A DNA stretch of 64,000 bases from Kuschelorhynchus macadamiae (GCA_030620095.1 JAUTXW010000347.1:697001-761000), one strand, 5' to 3'; shown: positions 1 to 11,729, numbered from the stretch's first letter. Notes: generated by a model from the sequence alone, not told the origin. Numbers and translations: made by a program.

Positions 1-329
1 TTTTGAAAATGAGAAAAATCGTTAATTGTATTTAGTTAATAATAAGTTTTTATGTAAGTTAATAGTAATACAATGCGTCACATCTAAATTAGATAAGTCC
101 ATAAATTTGTTATTATTTTTTAGGTTAAGTTTCTAGAACTTTATTATTGTATTAACATTATTAATAATAATTGTTGTTGATGTAAATTGCTTTAATAAAA
201 AAAACAACTTTATTCATATTATCGCTTTAAATACTATTATCACACCTGATACCAAAACAAATAAAATAATTATTCATTTTTTTAAAGTCTACGGTAAGAG
301 CTAGATCAAAATAAATTTTGCGTTACTAT
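1..329. other. AT-rich sequence without a recognised feature
   Basis: Strongly AT-rich sequence with no long reading frame and no repeat structure that I can recognise. Confidence 0.5.
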
Positions 330-835
330 AGCAACTTTTTCTTCCCGACAATCATCAGAATCATCATCGAATATCACTGATGATGGTTTTTTGAGTCCGA
401 AACGTCGAATAAATTCAAAATGTGATATGTCATTGAATTTAGAATTAAAAATAGAGCTTATTAAGCACACAACAATTTTTTTCGACTATTTAAAAAAATA
501 AAGTTGATGATGGTTGTGAAAAAACGAAACGTCGGATTCGAAATCCAATAATGCCATCTTGTAGAGGAGAAAAAGTGACAATGAAAATGTAAAATTTGTT
601 TTCCAATATTTTTGAAAATAGAACCAGAAAAAAATAAAAACAAAATCGCGAGTTTTCGATTTTTTCTTATCATCGGAATGTTCCAAATCTGAAAACGTCA
701 TCCTGCAGAGTTCAGTGGAGCGCAACTTTTTTCTAATTTAAACATCTCTACATCTCTGCTAGTTTACAAGATTCCTGTAGAGTTCATTCTTATCCGGGAC
801 ACCCTGTATACAGTACAGTCAATTTAAAAAAAATG
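330..835. repeat. Degenerate mobile-element remnant
   Basis: The two overlapping minus-strand reading frames here have no recognisable domain. The right end carries ACACCCTGTATA (about 799-810), a motif common at the ends of insect Tc1/mariner-type elements. The left part holds a hammerhead-like core (listed separately) of the kind seen in Penelope terminal repeats. The stretch is probably two overlapping element remnants; the boundaries are guesses. Confidence 0.35.
377..406 (+). ncRNA. Degenerate hammerhead-like motif
   Basis: CTGATGA at 377-383 and GAAACGTC at 399-406 match the conserved core of a hammerhead ribozyme and the spacing of the better copies in this window. Stem II has only two convincing pairs (GG with CC) and stem I is weak. 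I read it as a decayed Penelope terminal-repeat ribozyme, probably inactive. Confidence 0.3.
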
Positions 836-941
836 GAAGTAGGTCTATTGCAGCATGTTGTTTCAGGTGGTCAAAAAGGTACAATCCCAAGTTGGCAAAT
901 TCTTCCTTCACCGTGATCTTGAAAAAAAAATTAGAATCGAT

Positions 942-1640
942 TTATTTTGTTTCTTGTCCTTTTTTTTTATCTATGAACCGACCACGAAGGCCAAATGCCT
1001 TAATACTAGGTTTTAAGTAAAGAGAGGAAACTTTATAGATGACATTTTCGACTTGCAGATTACGAGAAAATGGGGATGCCATTGTTGGTAATAAATTCGA
1101 TGATTGGGACATTATGGGAATAAAGGAGCGAGCAAAGTGGGACGTCCTTGGTTTTTGCAGTTGGACGGTGAAAGGATGTATGTGCAGTGCTCCTGTTTCT
1201 CTGACAGGAAAGACTAAGGAAGGCATAATGGATGATAATTCATAAGAACAAAATCCATGGTAGTATCTGTAAAACAGATACAGATCGCCCACAATTTGAC
1301 GATGCTCTAGTGATGCAAGCTTCCTTGTGATCTTTAGATAATTAGTTAGGCGAATAGCTCGTCTTTGGAGAATATTAAGGATTGAAAGAAAGGCTGCTTC
1401 CCAATACTCCAGGTTGGGTCTGATTTACGAAGTTTAAAGGATGCATAAGCTGGCAGAAGAAAAGTATTTTTGAACTCGGCAAAGGAAACCCAATTTCTTC
1501 GCGATTGCTGTGACAATTGAGGTGATGTGAAGTTTTTAAAAATCAAAAGAATCAAGAAATCAACAGAAATCAGCATTTTAAAGGTAAAATTCCTTGGCGC
1601 CATCTGTGAATCGATTGAACGCTAATCAATCCTGGCCGGA
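942..1640 (-). pseudogene. Non-LTR retrotransposon, 3' end of reverse-transcriptase ORF (Jockey-like), broken
   Basis: Two minus-strand frames carry the C-terminal part of a LINE polymerase. The downstream one (942-1292) begins GDLYLFYRYYHGFCS and continues with HPFTVQ, SFIP and LLP spacing, typical of the post-RT segment of Jockey-type insect elements. The upstream one (1346-1603) matches the RNWVS-to-WSIG stretch that precedes it. The RT palm itself is absent, so this is a 5'-truncated and frame-shifted relic. A plus-strand frame at 1039-1245 is its antisense shadow. Confidence 0.6.
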
Positions 1641-1789
1641 TATTCTATGAGGAATACTAAAGTTTTAATTTCAAATAGATATTTCTGATTGGTTGAATAA
1701 AAAAAAAGTAACGGAACGTTACATGATGGTTTAAAAATACTCCAAGAGTGCTCAGTAGATTTAAAATATATCAAGGTTTTAAGTGAGCC

Positions 1790-2190
1790 CATCAAGAACC
1801 ATTAAATAATCAGACATCATCAAAATACACCGGGTTCTAAACAGCAGCAGAAGGACTTGCAGATACCAGGGGCAAAGGCAGAGTCATTGGTTATATCGCG
1901 AGATCCTATTAGATGCAAATTGGCAGTATTTGATCAAAGCATCCAGCAAACTTTGCAATTTGGATTTTTTTCAGTTGAAATATCTAGTTCTAAAAATCTA
2001 AAACTAGAGGAACTTACCGGCAAAAAAAATTTCAAAAATATCTGGATGTCTAAAAAGATGGAGATGACGTCAGTTTAGACAATTTAAAATAAGGTCCACA
2101 TTTATAAAAGAGCGTTAGACTGGTACTAACGTATGCAACTAATACTCTAAACACAAAACAAAATTTTAAGGACAACGGAAATGATTATCT
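1790..2190 (+). pseudogene. RTE-like LINE fragment
   Basis: The 73-residue frame at 1857-2078 contains LVISRDPIRCKLAV followed by a phenylalanine-rich segment. This matches the post-catalytic region of RTE-type elements, in which the polymerase is followed by a conserved SREPxRCKL block. Beyond its stop, other frames continue with ISGCL-like and VRLVLTYA-like blocks in the expected order to about 2190. Only about 130 codons survive. It lies tail to tail with the Jockey-like relic on its left. Confidence 0.5.
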
Positions 2191-2284
2191 GGAGCTTCAC
2201 AAATTGATTTAAAGCAATATTGTTTATAGCTACGTTCAACCGTTTTGATTTAAATAAAACGAAAGCTCTCACGGGTTTGGTCAA

Positions 2285-2405
2285 TTAAGAAATCTTAGTT
2301 CTTGGGATTAGACCGTGTCAAATTGGAATAACTATCCGACGTTTCGCCTTCGATTACACGAGGCATCTTCAGAGATCTTTACTCCATGAGATTTGAACTC
2401 TGAAT
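2285..2405 (-). repeat. Solo Penelope-like terminal repeat
   Basis: About 115 bp are closely repeated at 9601-9715, where they form the 3' side of a Penelope-like element. Here the block stands alone. It contains a hammerhead core and is therefore read as a solo pseudo-LTR. Confidence 0.6.
2338..2372 (-). ncRNA. Hammerhead ribozyme motif of a Penelope terminal repeat
   Basis: Read on the minus strand, CTGAAGA (2372-2366) is followed by stem II GCCT/AGGC, then GAAA and CGTC (cleavage expected 3' of the C at 2338). Stem I forms four pairs including one G-U (ATCT with GGAT). The hammerhead core allows any base at position 7, so CTGAAGA is acceptable. Stem III is very short, as reported for Penelope-like hammerheads. 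The copy at 9646-9680 varies in a way that keeps the stems paired. Confidence 0.6.
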
Positions 2406-2409
2406 GACT

Positions 2410-4500
2410 AAAATTTGTAATGGATCAAAAATTCCGTACTTTCAAAGTGAAAATGCAAAATAAATTATAATAGCAAAAGGATATATAAATGATTTAATAC
2501 GTGACAATTGGAAATGCTGATTTTTAGAAATTTTGGCGGCGTCTATTTTCCTGAGACAAACTACAGAAAGTTCGTCCTGAAAAAAGAAATATAGAAAATT
2601 GCGAGCTCTACACTTTTTATCCTTACACTTTTTTTTTCTTCGACTAACAGGAAGCAAGATCCATTCCAAAATGTTTCCAAAATGGCGGTGAACGACACGC
2701 ATCAGAACAGACATCACCATAGATCGTCGAAAAACTCAATTGATTTTTTGGAAAATTTTTACGATTGTATTATTTGGCCTAGTGTATTAACAGTAAAATA
2801 TATAGGCTGTAATTGCGGGTTGCCTGAAAATAAAAAATTTGTTCTATACTCTTCGGACATTTTTGCCAAAAAGATTCGCATCACAAATTCAAAAAACTAA
2901 ATTGTCTGAAAAGAAACGTATTATAGTGTGCATTTTTTTGCAGCTTTTCTAAGAGTCTTCTTTATTTCACGCGAAAAAAACACAATCAACCAATAACAAT
3001 AGAATTTCAACCTATTTGCAACCAAACAGGAAATTCTCATTTATTGTCACCTCGATGGCGTAATACCCCGCATTTGTCCATCTCTTTGTCGCCGTAAGTT
3101 TATTCGAATAGGAAGTACACTTGTCTTTTTGACCCCGCCGTAAAATCGCTTCAAATGAATCGTGCACAATGGATGGGCATCAGTCTTTATTGAACTTCAA
3201 GAAAAGGGGGGAATTCTTAAACGTATTAAATGGTGTATTAAATATCTGTAGCCACATCCGTTAGTAGAACGAATATACTGAAACATTTTACCAGATTTGG
3301 ATTATTAATTGGCTAGCCATATGTATATACTTGGAAATTAGCCCCTTTTCAGAATTTTATACCATTTTAATATATAAATCGATTTTGATAATGTTTAAAT
3401 ATAATGTGTAGGTAAACATGTATACCTAGAATTTTGTTTAAAAGAGATGCAGGGTAGTCCAAAAATATTTAAATTTAAATTAGTGACTTTATAGGTTCGT
3501 TGTGAAAATCAGAATTACATATCTTGTAAATATTAATAGTAACCTTTGTATTAATTAGTATGATTATTTTCCAATATTTGTATTATGTTTTACAAAAAGA
3601 ATATTAAATATATATTCCTTTGTTGTTTACAACAGCTTGGATAGGGGTCATCTACGCCACTGGCCTATTAATTTGGTTATGGTTATTTGTTTAAATTCTT
3701 GCCAGCATTTCACGTCTCTTTTTACTTGTTGTGAAATGTCAAAATTCTATTCTAATTAGAGAAGTAACCGGTAATACTTTTTAGAATCTGGGAAAATAGG
3801 TTACTTGGTTACATAGGCTCTGCCAAAGTCACCTATAATATCAGGTAGGAACCGGTAACATAATATACGTGGTCATTTATGTTTTATTAACATTTTTGAC
3901 AAAAACCGCTTGCTTTAGTGATTTTTTTATGGTTTGACAATACTGCTAAGACGCGATAGATACGCGCTTAGACAATAGGCATCTGGTTGCTTTGTATGAG
4001 ACCTTGTTTTCAGACAAAACCTTACATTCGCCACATCTTCCACCAATCACAACACATATTGTTTAATGTGCTTCCTATTGGCACTTCATTTATTTCCGCG
4101 GAGTATAAAGTTTTGTGGAATGTTCAGTGTGAGGCTCCTAACTCAGTGGTAGAATATTTGGCTTTGGATGCAGCGCATATGTGTTTTTATTCCAAAAGTT
4201 ATAATTAATAAAAATGCTGATAAGGTTAGGTTAGGATAGAACAAAACCCGAGTCTATATTAAAACAAGGAATTTCTTAACATATACCAGGGTTTTTCTAA
4301 AATGTCTTCTTTATATCTTTAAAGATAAAGGTAACAAACGTTGTATTTATAATTATCAAGGAAATGCCCATTTGACGGATACGTATTATACAGGCTGTTC
4401 TAATAAATGTAACGAAGTTGATGCTCATTGGTAAACTTTCCGATCGTCTTTTGTTTTTTTTTTTGTAAACTCTTAACGATTTAAACAACAAACAAACATA
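2410..4500. other. No supported gene
   Basis: AT-rich DNA with several frames of 60-95 codons in which I recognise nothing. A stretch near 2440-2900 resembles the remnant at 330-830 in composition. A somewhat less AT-rich patch at 3040-3180 has no recognised motif. Confidence 0.45.
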
Positions 4501-4642
4501 ACAGTAAAATTAGTTAGAGACTTCACAACGACATATCTAGTTAGCTAAATCGTTCATACTTTTGCGAAAGTTTCGATGAACCTCTTTATTTTTGTCTTTA
4601 CTAGTTTGTTGTATACTAAGTTCTGACAAAATGCGACCACAT

Positions 4643-4868
4643 ACCTTGAATTCGGTGATTTTCACAAAATTAAGTTCGTTAGCACTCTCTAGTTGTTTAT
4701 TTTTTTGCACTACCGACATTTTATTTCATCTACATTCACAACTCAAACACAGACCACCTTGAAATTGGTTATTTTTGCAAAATTAAGTTCGTAAGCACTT
4801 TTTAGTTGTTTTTTTTTTGCACTAGTCACTACCAACATTTTATTTCCTGTATATTTCCAGCTCACACA
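4643..4868. repeat. Tandem duplication, two units of about 113 bp
   Basis: The block starting ACCTTGAA at 4643 recurs at 4756 with most of its sequence kept: AAAATTAAGTTCG, then a T-rich run, then AACATTTTATTTC. The minus-strand frame at 4537-4719 begins in the first unit, and the second unit encodes a similar but broken peptide. Function unknown. Confidence 0.6.
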
Positions 4869-6372
4869 TGGATCATAAAAATAAAAATATATCTATTACA
4901 AAAAACCGCGACCGATCGATCGAATTATGAGAAGAAACCGGCTGATGACCCAAATCGCGATTTCATATTCCATTTGCTGTCACATTCGGCTGCCGCCCGG
5001 TAGCTGTCAAATCTTCGGGTACTTTCGTCAAGCTTTAAGATAATCAGGGCAATTCGGACTGCCCAGCCTAGCTTAGTATAGCGGATTTTATTATGCCTAA
5101 GGAACGCGACGAGATCATTCGAACCGCGCGCCGCGCCCGGCTAATAGTGTAGTGTCTTTAACTTCGTGTTTTATTACAACTCTTAGGAGAGACGGTCAAA
5201 CGAATAATTTATTTTCTGAAATATTTTTGGGGTGTCATTGACCAAATTACCCTATGAAAGAGCCGCCACTGTTTATACTTAAAGGTCTTTGATAACACCT
5301 ATGTATGATGAAGTCTCTAGGGTACCGTTTAAAATATAACCAGACAACCTGTACATATAAATGGTTTATATTTCACATTCATTGATAAAAGAAAGCGTTA
5401 TATTTGATCCTAAGTTTAATAGAAATGAAAGAAGTGCAAAAAATAATACTATTTTGATATGTTTAAAAAGGCATCAAGAAACTTTTTATTTTTGGAATTA
5501 AATCAAATAACTAAATTTTAGCAAGAAATCACCTAAAGCTTTTTTGTTGTCAAATATTGCCTATAAGGAAGTTGCTCAGCTTATCACGTATTAAAATATT
5601 ATTAGATGTTCCTTATACTACAGAAGTGTAAACATAGTTTATTTAGTTGAAGTCTATCAATAAAGATAAACTTTTTAAAGTTTCAGATGAATTTATTTAC
5701 CCCTATGATGACTAAAAAGAAGTTATTATAGTACACATTCAATATTTGCAAATTACAACATTTTTAACTCCGATTAGTGTCAAATACCTTTAATCTTATC
5801 AATAACAAAGAAATTATTTACTTTTCCGATCTTATGTTTATTTATAAAAAAGGCGATAAATAGAAAAGTTATATAAAAATAATATTTATTTTGCACGATT
5901 AACGTGTCAATGAATCGCTTGTTAGCACATCTTTCTTTATTTCCTGTCAAGTTAAAAAAAAATTGGGTCAATTTTTTGAATTTCAGCTTATTACATTGTG
6001 TTTATGTCAAATTACTCACAATATTTCTCACCCATATAATTGAAAAATGGGAAGTAAAGACAATCAAAGTAGGATAATGAAATTTTTGGTCATAGGATAA
6101 TTATTTCCTTAAGTTAATCACTGAAATGTTGAACTGAATCCACAATCTTGAATCAAAATTAACAATGAATTGTCACTTTTTTGGTAATTTTTGGACCAAA
6201 ATGCAAAATCTGATTAATTGATCCTATTTAATCCTAAACGAAGATTAATGTTTTTTTATATTTCCACATAACTGTTATAATATATAATATTACTGTTGCC
6301 AGTTAAAAAAGCAAAGACACATGGATTTAAGTTTTTATTGCAAAAACTTAATTTACATAATTACATTAGTCA
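4869..6372. other. No supported gene; short GC-rich patch
   Basis: AT-rich sequence. The exception is 4990-5150, which is noticeably richer in CpG and GC (for example CCGCGCGCCGCGCCCGG near 5133). It could be an old element end or a promoter-like patch, but there is no open frame next to it that I recognise. The 63-codon minus frame at 5780-5971 has no recognised domain. Confidence 0.4.
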
Positions 6373-8068
6373 CTAAACACATAAAAATTTTCTTTTATAC
6401 GGCTTCTTTCTAGAATGGAGATGACTAGGGCAGTCTCGCTGAAGGCTCCAGCAGTAGTCCGCCATCATTTGGCTATCCCATCGTCCTTGATAACGATCTT
6501 CCATAGTTTTAATATCCTGATGGAATCTTTCCCCCTGTTCTTCACTACAATCACCTAAGTTTTCTGGAAAACGATCTAGGTGGTTGTGGAGGTAGTGAAC
6601 TTTTATATTCATGTTACAGCCGAGAATATTAAAATTTGAAAGCAGAGTTTCCACTAATTCTACGTAATTCTCTGCTTTATGATTGCCAAGAAAATTTTAT
6701 ACTACTTGAACAAATGAACACCAAGCGTTAGATTCAGTCTCGTTCATTAATGTGGTGAATTGTGGATCTTTAACAAGGTGCCTTATTTGAGGACCATCAA
6801 ATATACCAGCTTTTAGTTTTTCCGTGCTAATGCCAGGAAATTTACGTGACAAATACCCAAAACAATTTCCATCTCAATTTAAAGCCTTCATAAATTGCTT
6901 CATTAGGCCTAGCTTGATATGCAAGGGCGGAAGTAAGATTTTTTCTCTTGAAACCAAAGGTTCGTTGATCACGTTTTGTTTTCCTTGAATCATGACTCTC
7001 TCTCTCAATTTTTGTTAACCCAATGCCCATTTTTAGCTCTGCACAAAAGGCACAAAAAACAAGGATATTTTGTATAATCACTCTGCTGTCCAAAGAGGAA
7101 ATTAACCATTTTTAAATCAACACAAATTGCCCACTGATGTTCTTCGTATTTAATTTTTCTCAAAACGAATGCAATTGTTTCATATTTTTCCTTCATGGTA
7201 GTAGAATGACCAATAGGAATTGAGCCAAATTTGTCACCGTTATGTAAAAGAACACATTTTAAACTACGTTTTGAACTGTCAATAAAAAGGCGCCAATCAT
7301 CTGGAGTGTATTCAGGCAAACCCATTTTTTCTAAGAGCCCTTTTATATTGTTACAGATTACCAAGACATTTTCCTGATCGAAAAAAGGCAGCAGATCCTT
7401 ATCTCTTTTACAATAAAATATAATATTAGTACATGGACAAAGTAGATTTTTTTCTTTTAATCTGGATGCAAGTAATTCAGCGGATTCCTTTGAGAGATTC
7501 AGGTCTCTTATAAGATCGTTTAGTTCTTCTTGATTGAAACACTGCGGAGTTGCTAAATCTGCTTCAAATTCGCTGTCGTTTTCTGATTGAATTCTTTGAA
7601 CTTCGTCAGACGTTGATGTTTCTGTATCATCTTCTGTCAGTTTGGGTAGACTGCTGAATGATGGAACGGGTATTTCTTCCGAATGCGTTACAGGCCTTGT
7701 TGCAGAATCTAGATCAGGATATGTTCATTTGTGTCTATTGTTTCTATTTATGCCTTTAATATTAACGAGACAAAAATAGCAGTCGTCATGATGGTTTCGC
7801 GGTTCTCACCAAAACATTGGTACACCAAACTTTAGGCACTTCCTCTTTTCAGTTGTCCACTGTCGCAAATGTTCAACACATGTTTACATATGAAATGTGG
7901 GGCCCAAGATTTATCTTGATCTCCTAAATGAACGCCAAAATATGCAAGATAAGCTCTTTTCTCAAAGTCAGAAATCGTTTTTCTGCTCTTTTTCAAAGTG
8001 TATTCACCACACACATAACAAAAAACATCGGGATGATTTACACAGGTACGTCTGCTTGTGGATGCCAT
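6373..8068 (-). pseudogene. Broken copy of a multi-copy protein family of unknown function
   Basis: A single ancestral minus-strand gene can be followed from MASTSRRTC (8068) to a basic C-terminus (6373). The order is: a Cys-containing N-terminus (CVNHPDVFCYVCGE); an acidic linker; a central block with CPCTNIIFYCKRD and TPDDWRLFIDSSKRSLKCVL; DYTKYPCFLC; KFPGIS; and a C-terminal block with GCNMNIKVHYLH, EEQGERFHQD and YQGRWD. It is broken by in-frame TGA codons near 7814 and 7724 and by frameshifts near 7850, 7020 and 6700. I recall this protein as a recurrent uncharacterised, probably transposon-derived family in insect and cnidarian gene sets. I do not know its chemistry and see no catalytic triad. 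Confidence 0.6.
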
Positions 8069-8159
8069 TGTTTCAGTTTAGTGTCTTGATACTACAAAAC
8101 GACCAAAATTTACACAAAATGATAGCACAACTTACTTGGGAAAACTCAGTAATATACTA

Positions 8160-9350
8160 AATCGAGTACAGCCAAGTAGGTATAGAAGGATCGGGTCATA
8201 GGCAATTATTGAGCAGTTCCTAGTATAGGAACTTTGGGTCAGGGACAATTCCAGATATCCATTTGGTTAATTAGATTCTGGGAAATTTCTATTTTGACGA
8301 TTAAGTACATATTTATTTCTTTATTTGTTGTCCTTTATCAGAAAAAATATTAATTAACCTGTAACCTGTATCTCAAAAACTAGAGCTGATAGAAAAAATC
8401 TGGTGGCATTTTTGGATTCAGCACATTAAAAACATCTAAAATCAGATGTTAGATTTCCGGCACCAAATTTTTGTTTTTATTTTGTTACCCTGTGTCATCA
8501 GTATCCGATTTAATTATTATTTTTTTAAATATTTTTATTAGGTTTTCTTAACAAACATTTTACTTCCAGGGGGGGCAGGCAAGCGATATCCTATATAAAA
8601 TTAAAAACCTTTAATACAATCTCCGAATTCAGAAAAAAATAGTACAAAAAGTAACAGGTGCTTCTTCGTCTAAATCTTTTATTGATCTCACTGTGTGAAG
8701 GACGAACGGAGGGTCGCAATGTGCACCAGCCACCACATGCTACTTGACACCATGAGAACATCCGATGGGAATTTTGTTCTTTGGCTTCTTCCTTTCCTTT
8801 TTAGCCTCGTCTCTTTCGTATCCGAAGCAAGGATGAACGGAGATGGGAAAACAATGGGCATATATCATCGTTTGTACAAGAATCTCGCATAGTTCGAAAT
8901 TAGCAGAGCATTAAGGGAATTTAAAGCGCTTATGTAAGGTTTATATCAAAATAATGAGGTGCGTAATCACTCCGTAATAGTAAAATAATTATTTTGCCGT
9001 GGATGAACTCGAGGAGTAGTTTGCAAATCTTATTTAAGCCTTCCAAAGTATACAGTGTTATTTATCTCAGCAATCAATCAAGATAACATAAAAAATTAAA
9101 CCGACTTAAAAAAATGCACTAAAGAACACAAGAATTGACTGAGTACATGATTATATTTTTGTAATTAAATAACTAAAAATAAATTTAGTGCCGACTTCAC
9201 GGAGTAAAGTTTTCAAGGTGGAATAAAATATTATTTCTCACTTTTTAGTACATTTTGTTAAAGTTTCTTTCATTTTTTAGTTTTATCTATACGAGTTTTA
9301 TTGTAAAAATCAGGTTTAACAAATGGTTCACTGCATAATTTTTTTCCTAA
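8160..9350. other. No supported gene
   Basis: AT-rich with short frames only. A G-run (GGGGGG) at about 8570 resembles another at about 40180, and both follow TTCCA, which suggests a shared repeat. CCGACTT near 9100 and CCGACTTCACGG near 9192 are motifs that recur at 62060-62690. Confidence 0.4.
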
Positions 9351-9354
9351 TGTA

Positions 9355-9500
9355 ATGGTGACCGCGAAGAATCGAGACGCGAGCGTAGAATATTAAAAAC
9401 TTCTAGAACTATATCTTGGCGCAAAAAGCAAAATGGCACATTCCGCCATTTTTAACATTTTTTTAATATGCTTGCTATGGGAAATGGAAAACAGTTTCTT
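9355..9500. repeat. Dispersed repeat, copy also at 62190-62330
   Basis: The block running from GGTGACCGCGAAGAATCGAG through TTCCGCCATTTTTAACAT to TGCTTGCTATGGGA is closely matched at 62190-62330, where it is followed by further tandem units. No coding capacity. Confidence 0.6.
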
Positions 9501-9645
9501 TTAATAGATGCAGTGGTTTACGAGAATTTTGCTTTTGAAATGTAGAAAAAGCATTTTTTAAACCTCGTATCTCCGAAAAACAATGAAATATTTTAAGAAA
9601 TCATGGTTCTTGGGATTAGACCGTGTTAAATTGGAATTACTATCC

Positions 9646-9680
9646 GACGTTTCACCTTCGATTGCACGAGGCATCTTCAG
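9646..9680 (-). ncRNA. Hammerhead ribozyme motif of the PLE terminal repeat
   Basis: Minus strand: CTGAAGA (9680-9674), stem II GCCT/AGGT (one G-U), GAAA (9653-9650), CGTC (9649-9646). Stem I is a perfect four pairs, ATCC with GGAT. Compared with 2338-2372, stem I changes U-G to C-G and stem II changes G-C to G-U, so pairing is kept. This is the pattern expected of a real structured RNA. Confidence 0.6.
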
Positions 9681-10200
9681 GGATCTTTACTCCACGAGAT
9701 CTAAACGCTGAATGAGCTCGAAGAGATTCCCGGTTGGGATGGAGACAGTGGGCTCGCATTACTGCCAGGTTGTTACACTTGACAGATTGCCATACCCACT
9801 AAACCCCACCGGGCCCCCATCAGATGAGTCATTGGGCAAGCCCAAGGGTCCTTCGATGGGGTTGATGTCGTCCTTCCGGGGATGACCCTCTAAAAGACAT
9901 GGTCCTCTGGGGGGATGAGTTGCCTCTTTGGCACGGTGTTTTGTGCCGCCTCTCGTTACTGTATATCTGAAAAGGAAAATATCATTAGTAATGTAGTCGT
10001 CTTACCTGTTGAAGTTACTCTTGTTGATCCGTCCTCCCGTCTGTCCGGTTGCCACTGTCAGCGTCTCACTGGGCCTTCTAGTTTGCCGATGTCAGGTTCC
10101 TCCGTCCATCCGTGTGTTGGTCTTCTTGGTGTGTCTTCTTCTGGGCCCTCAGTGTCACTGCTGTTCCGTGTCCTTGCAGTGAGGAGCTGAGGAGGGGTGT

Positions 10201-10324
10201 TCTTTTACCTCAGGTTCAACTGCAGCTCGCGCCGGAGCCAGTTGAGGTACCTGGTATCCTCTTCTTTTACCTCAGGTTCAGCTGCAGCTCACGCCGGAGC
10301 CAGCTGAGGTACCTGGGAGTCCTC
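10201..10324. repeat. 62-bp tandem duplication in the LINE tail
   Basis: TCTTTTACCTCAGGTTCA begins at 10201 and again at 10263, with nearly identical following sequence (CTGCAGCTC, CGCCGGAGCCAG). The two plus-strand frames crossing this block (9915-10384) are by-products of the repeat and have no domain. Confidence 0.75.
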
Positions 10325-10445
10325 TTCTTGGAGATTTCTATTGGCCACATGAGTTGCTTAAGAATTTTTGCAAGTGAGATCTAGCTTTTGAGGAGCACGG
10401 AGGCTCAGAAGTTTTGATTCACTTGCATCGATCCTCAAGCACTTT

Positions 10446-10670
10446 TTAACGCAGAAGTCCGTGTCTTGGTCTTCTGTATTTGGTCCTATTGTTGTGGTTT
10501 GGAGCTAGTGGATCGTAATTCACCAGGTCTCGTAGATTTTCATTGTGATGGTTTTCTGCTGCTCTGAAGGCTCGGGTAGCCTTTTGTTGCATAAAGTCTT
10601 CGATTTGTGTCCATTGAAGATCTCTCTGCAAGTCCTCATTCCTGATGATCCACGGGGCATTTGCCTCCAT
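10446..10670 (-). pseudogene. C-terminal fragment of a LINE polyprotein
   Basis: The 74-residue frame has APWIIRNEDLQRDLQ followed by a basic C-terminus. This resembles the extreme C-terminus of Jockey-superfamily ORF2 proteins, where NAPWFVRN and IHRDL-type motifs precede a short tail. Everything 5' of it, including the catalytic core, is missing, as expected of a 5'-truncated insertion. Confidence 0.5.
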
Positions 10671-10737
10671 CCTTATCAGTTTGTTTTCTGTCCTCTTGAT
10701 TTTTAGAAGGTGAGCTCGAAGAGATTCAGGCGGGCTT

Positions 10738-11110
10738 TTATACCCGACTTGAGCTCGCCGAACCGTGACCCTGTGTTAAGATCGGTTTCCACGTGTGATG
10801 TAGACCGTAGCCCGTATCTCTATTGAAATTTTTTGTATGTTTAAATATTTCAATAGATTCTCTAACTTTTCGTTTATAAAAACCTGGAACCGAAGATAGA
10901 ACCTTGGTTTCCTTTACATGTATGAAATGGCCAGTATTATGCTGGTGTTCAGCTACAGCAGATTGAACAATTTGTTTCTTTTTAATACATCGTTCATGTT
11001 CCTTAAGTCTAGTTAATAATGAGCGTCCTGTTTCTCCCACATACACTTCTCCACAGGAGCAAGAAATTTTATATACTCTTTCTGTTTGGAAAGGTACAAG
11101 ATCTTTCGGG
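10738..11110 (-). pseudogene. PLE GIY-YIG endonuclease domain
   Basis: Read upstream of its first Met, the frame contains VYKISCSCGEVYVGETGRS followed by RLKEHE. This is the GIY-YIG nuclease signature with the first Gly replaced by Arg (R-V-Y). The YVG half and the downstream Arg are retained, then HxxxTGH-like residues and IEI. The domain would nick target DNA for retrotransposition. It sits in frame with the remains of the RT linker but is separated from it by a stop near 11115. Confidence 0.7.
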
Positions 11111-11114
11111 GATC

Positions 11115-11700
11115 ACAAGCATTGCCCAATCTTCTTATGTGTATTGAAGATTGTGCGCATGTTGGACCGCCGAAGTAATCGTCCTATTTTGTCTGTAGTG
11201 CCATGTATGTAGGGAAGAATAACACTACCTAATGATTGCTCTTTATCAATCTCCTTTGGCGGAGTTGCTTTACTATGTCTTTTAATTGAACGCGTAATAT
11301 CTTCAGTGCAATAGCCATTCCCTCTAAGAGCTTCGGTCAGTTTCGATGTTTCCGATGTTAAAGAATCTTGATCAGTAATCAGTTTAAGTATCTAGTTGTA
11401 TGCGTCGGTTTTCTATACACAGAATGCCCTAAGGTACCATTTCCTTCCTTTGAACACATACATCTAGAAAGGGAATTGTTCCATTAGATTCAATTTCCAT
11501 CGTGAATTTGATATTATGATGTTGCTGATTAAGGTGGTCCAGAAATATAGGGAGGTTATCTTGTCCATGAGGCCAAACAACAAAAGTATCATCTACATAT
11601 CTAAACCAGTGCTTCGGTTTTAGTGGAGCGGATGTTAGAGCAATATCTTCAAAGGCTTCCATAAAGATATTCGCTACCACGGGTGATAGAGAGATCCCAT
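11115..11700 (-). pseudogene. PLE reverse transcriptase, C-terminal half and linker
   Basis: The 83-residue frame at 11429-11680 contains FRYVDDTFVVW (catalytic aspartates intact) and GTIPFLDVCV. In-frame sequence just upstream reads AMGS and LSPVVANIFME, the normal block before YVDD. Downstream to 11115 other frames carry the linker (TDQDSLTSETSKL, GRLLRRSNM). Several frameshifts and stops make it non-functional. Confidence 0.7.
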
Positions 11701-11729
11701 AGCTGGAGTTTGCTCATAAAAAATTTGTG

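Larger units (their letters stand above)
9730..10710 (-). mobile_element. 5'-truncated LINE tail nested in the PLE
   Basis: A 17-bp direct repeat, TGAGCTCGAAGAGATTC, lies at 9713-9729 and 10711-10727, exactly flanking this insert. The PLE sequence resumes outside. The insert carries the C-terminal codons of a LINE protein (10446-10670) followed by about 700 bp that I take as its 3' UTR. No poly-A or poly-T tract lies at the 9730 end, unusual for a Jockey-type element; the tail may have been lost or the clade may be different. Confidence 0.65.

Noticed and set aside
9915..10384. Two overlapping plus-strand ORFs of about 90 codons
   Set aside because: They lie on the antisense of a LINE 3' tail, cross a 62-bp tandem duplication and show no domain.
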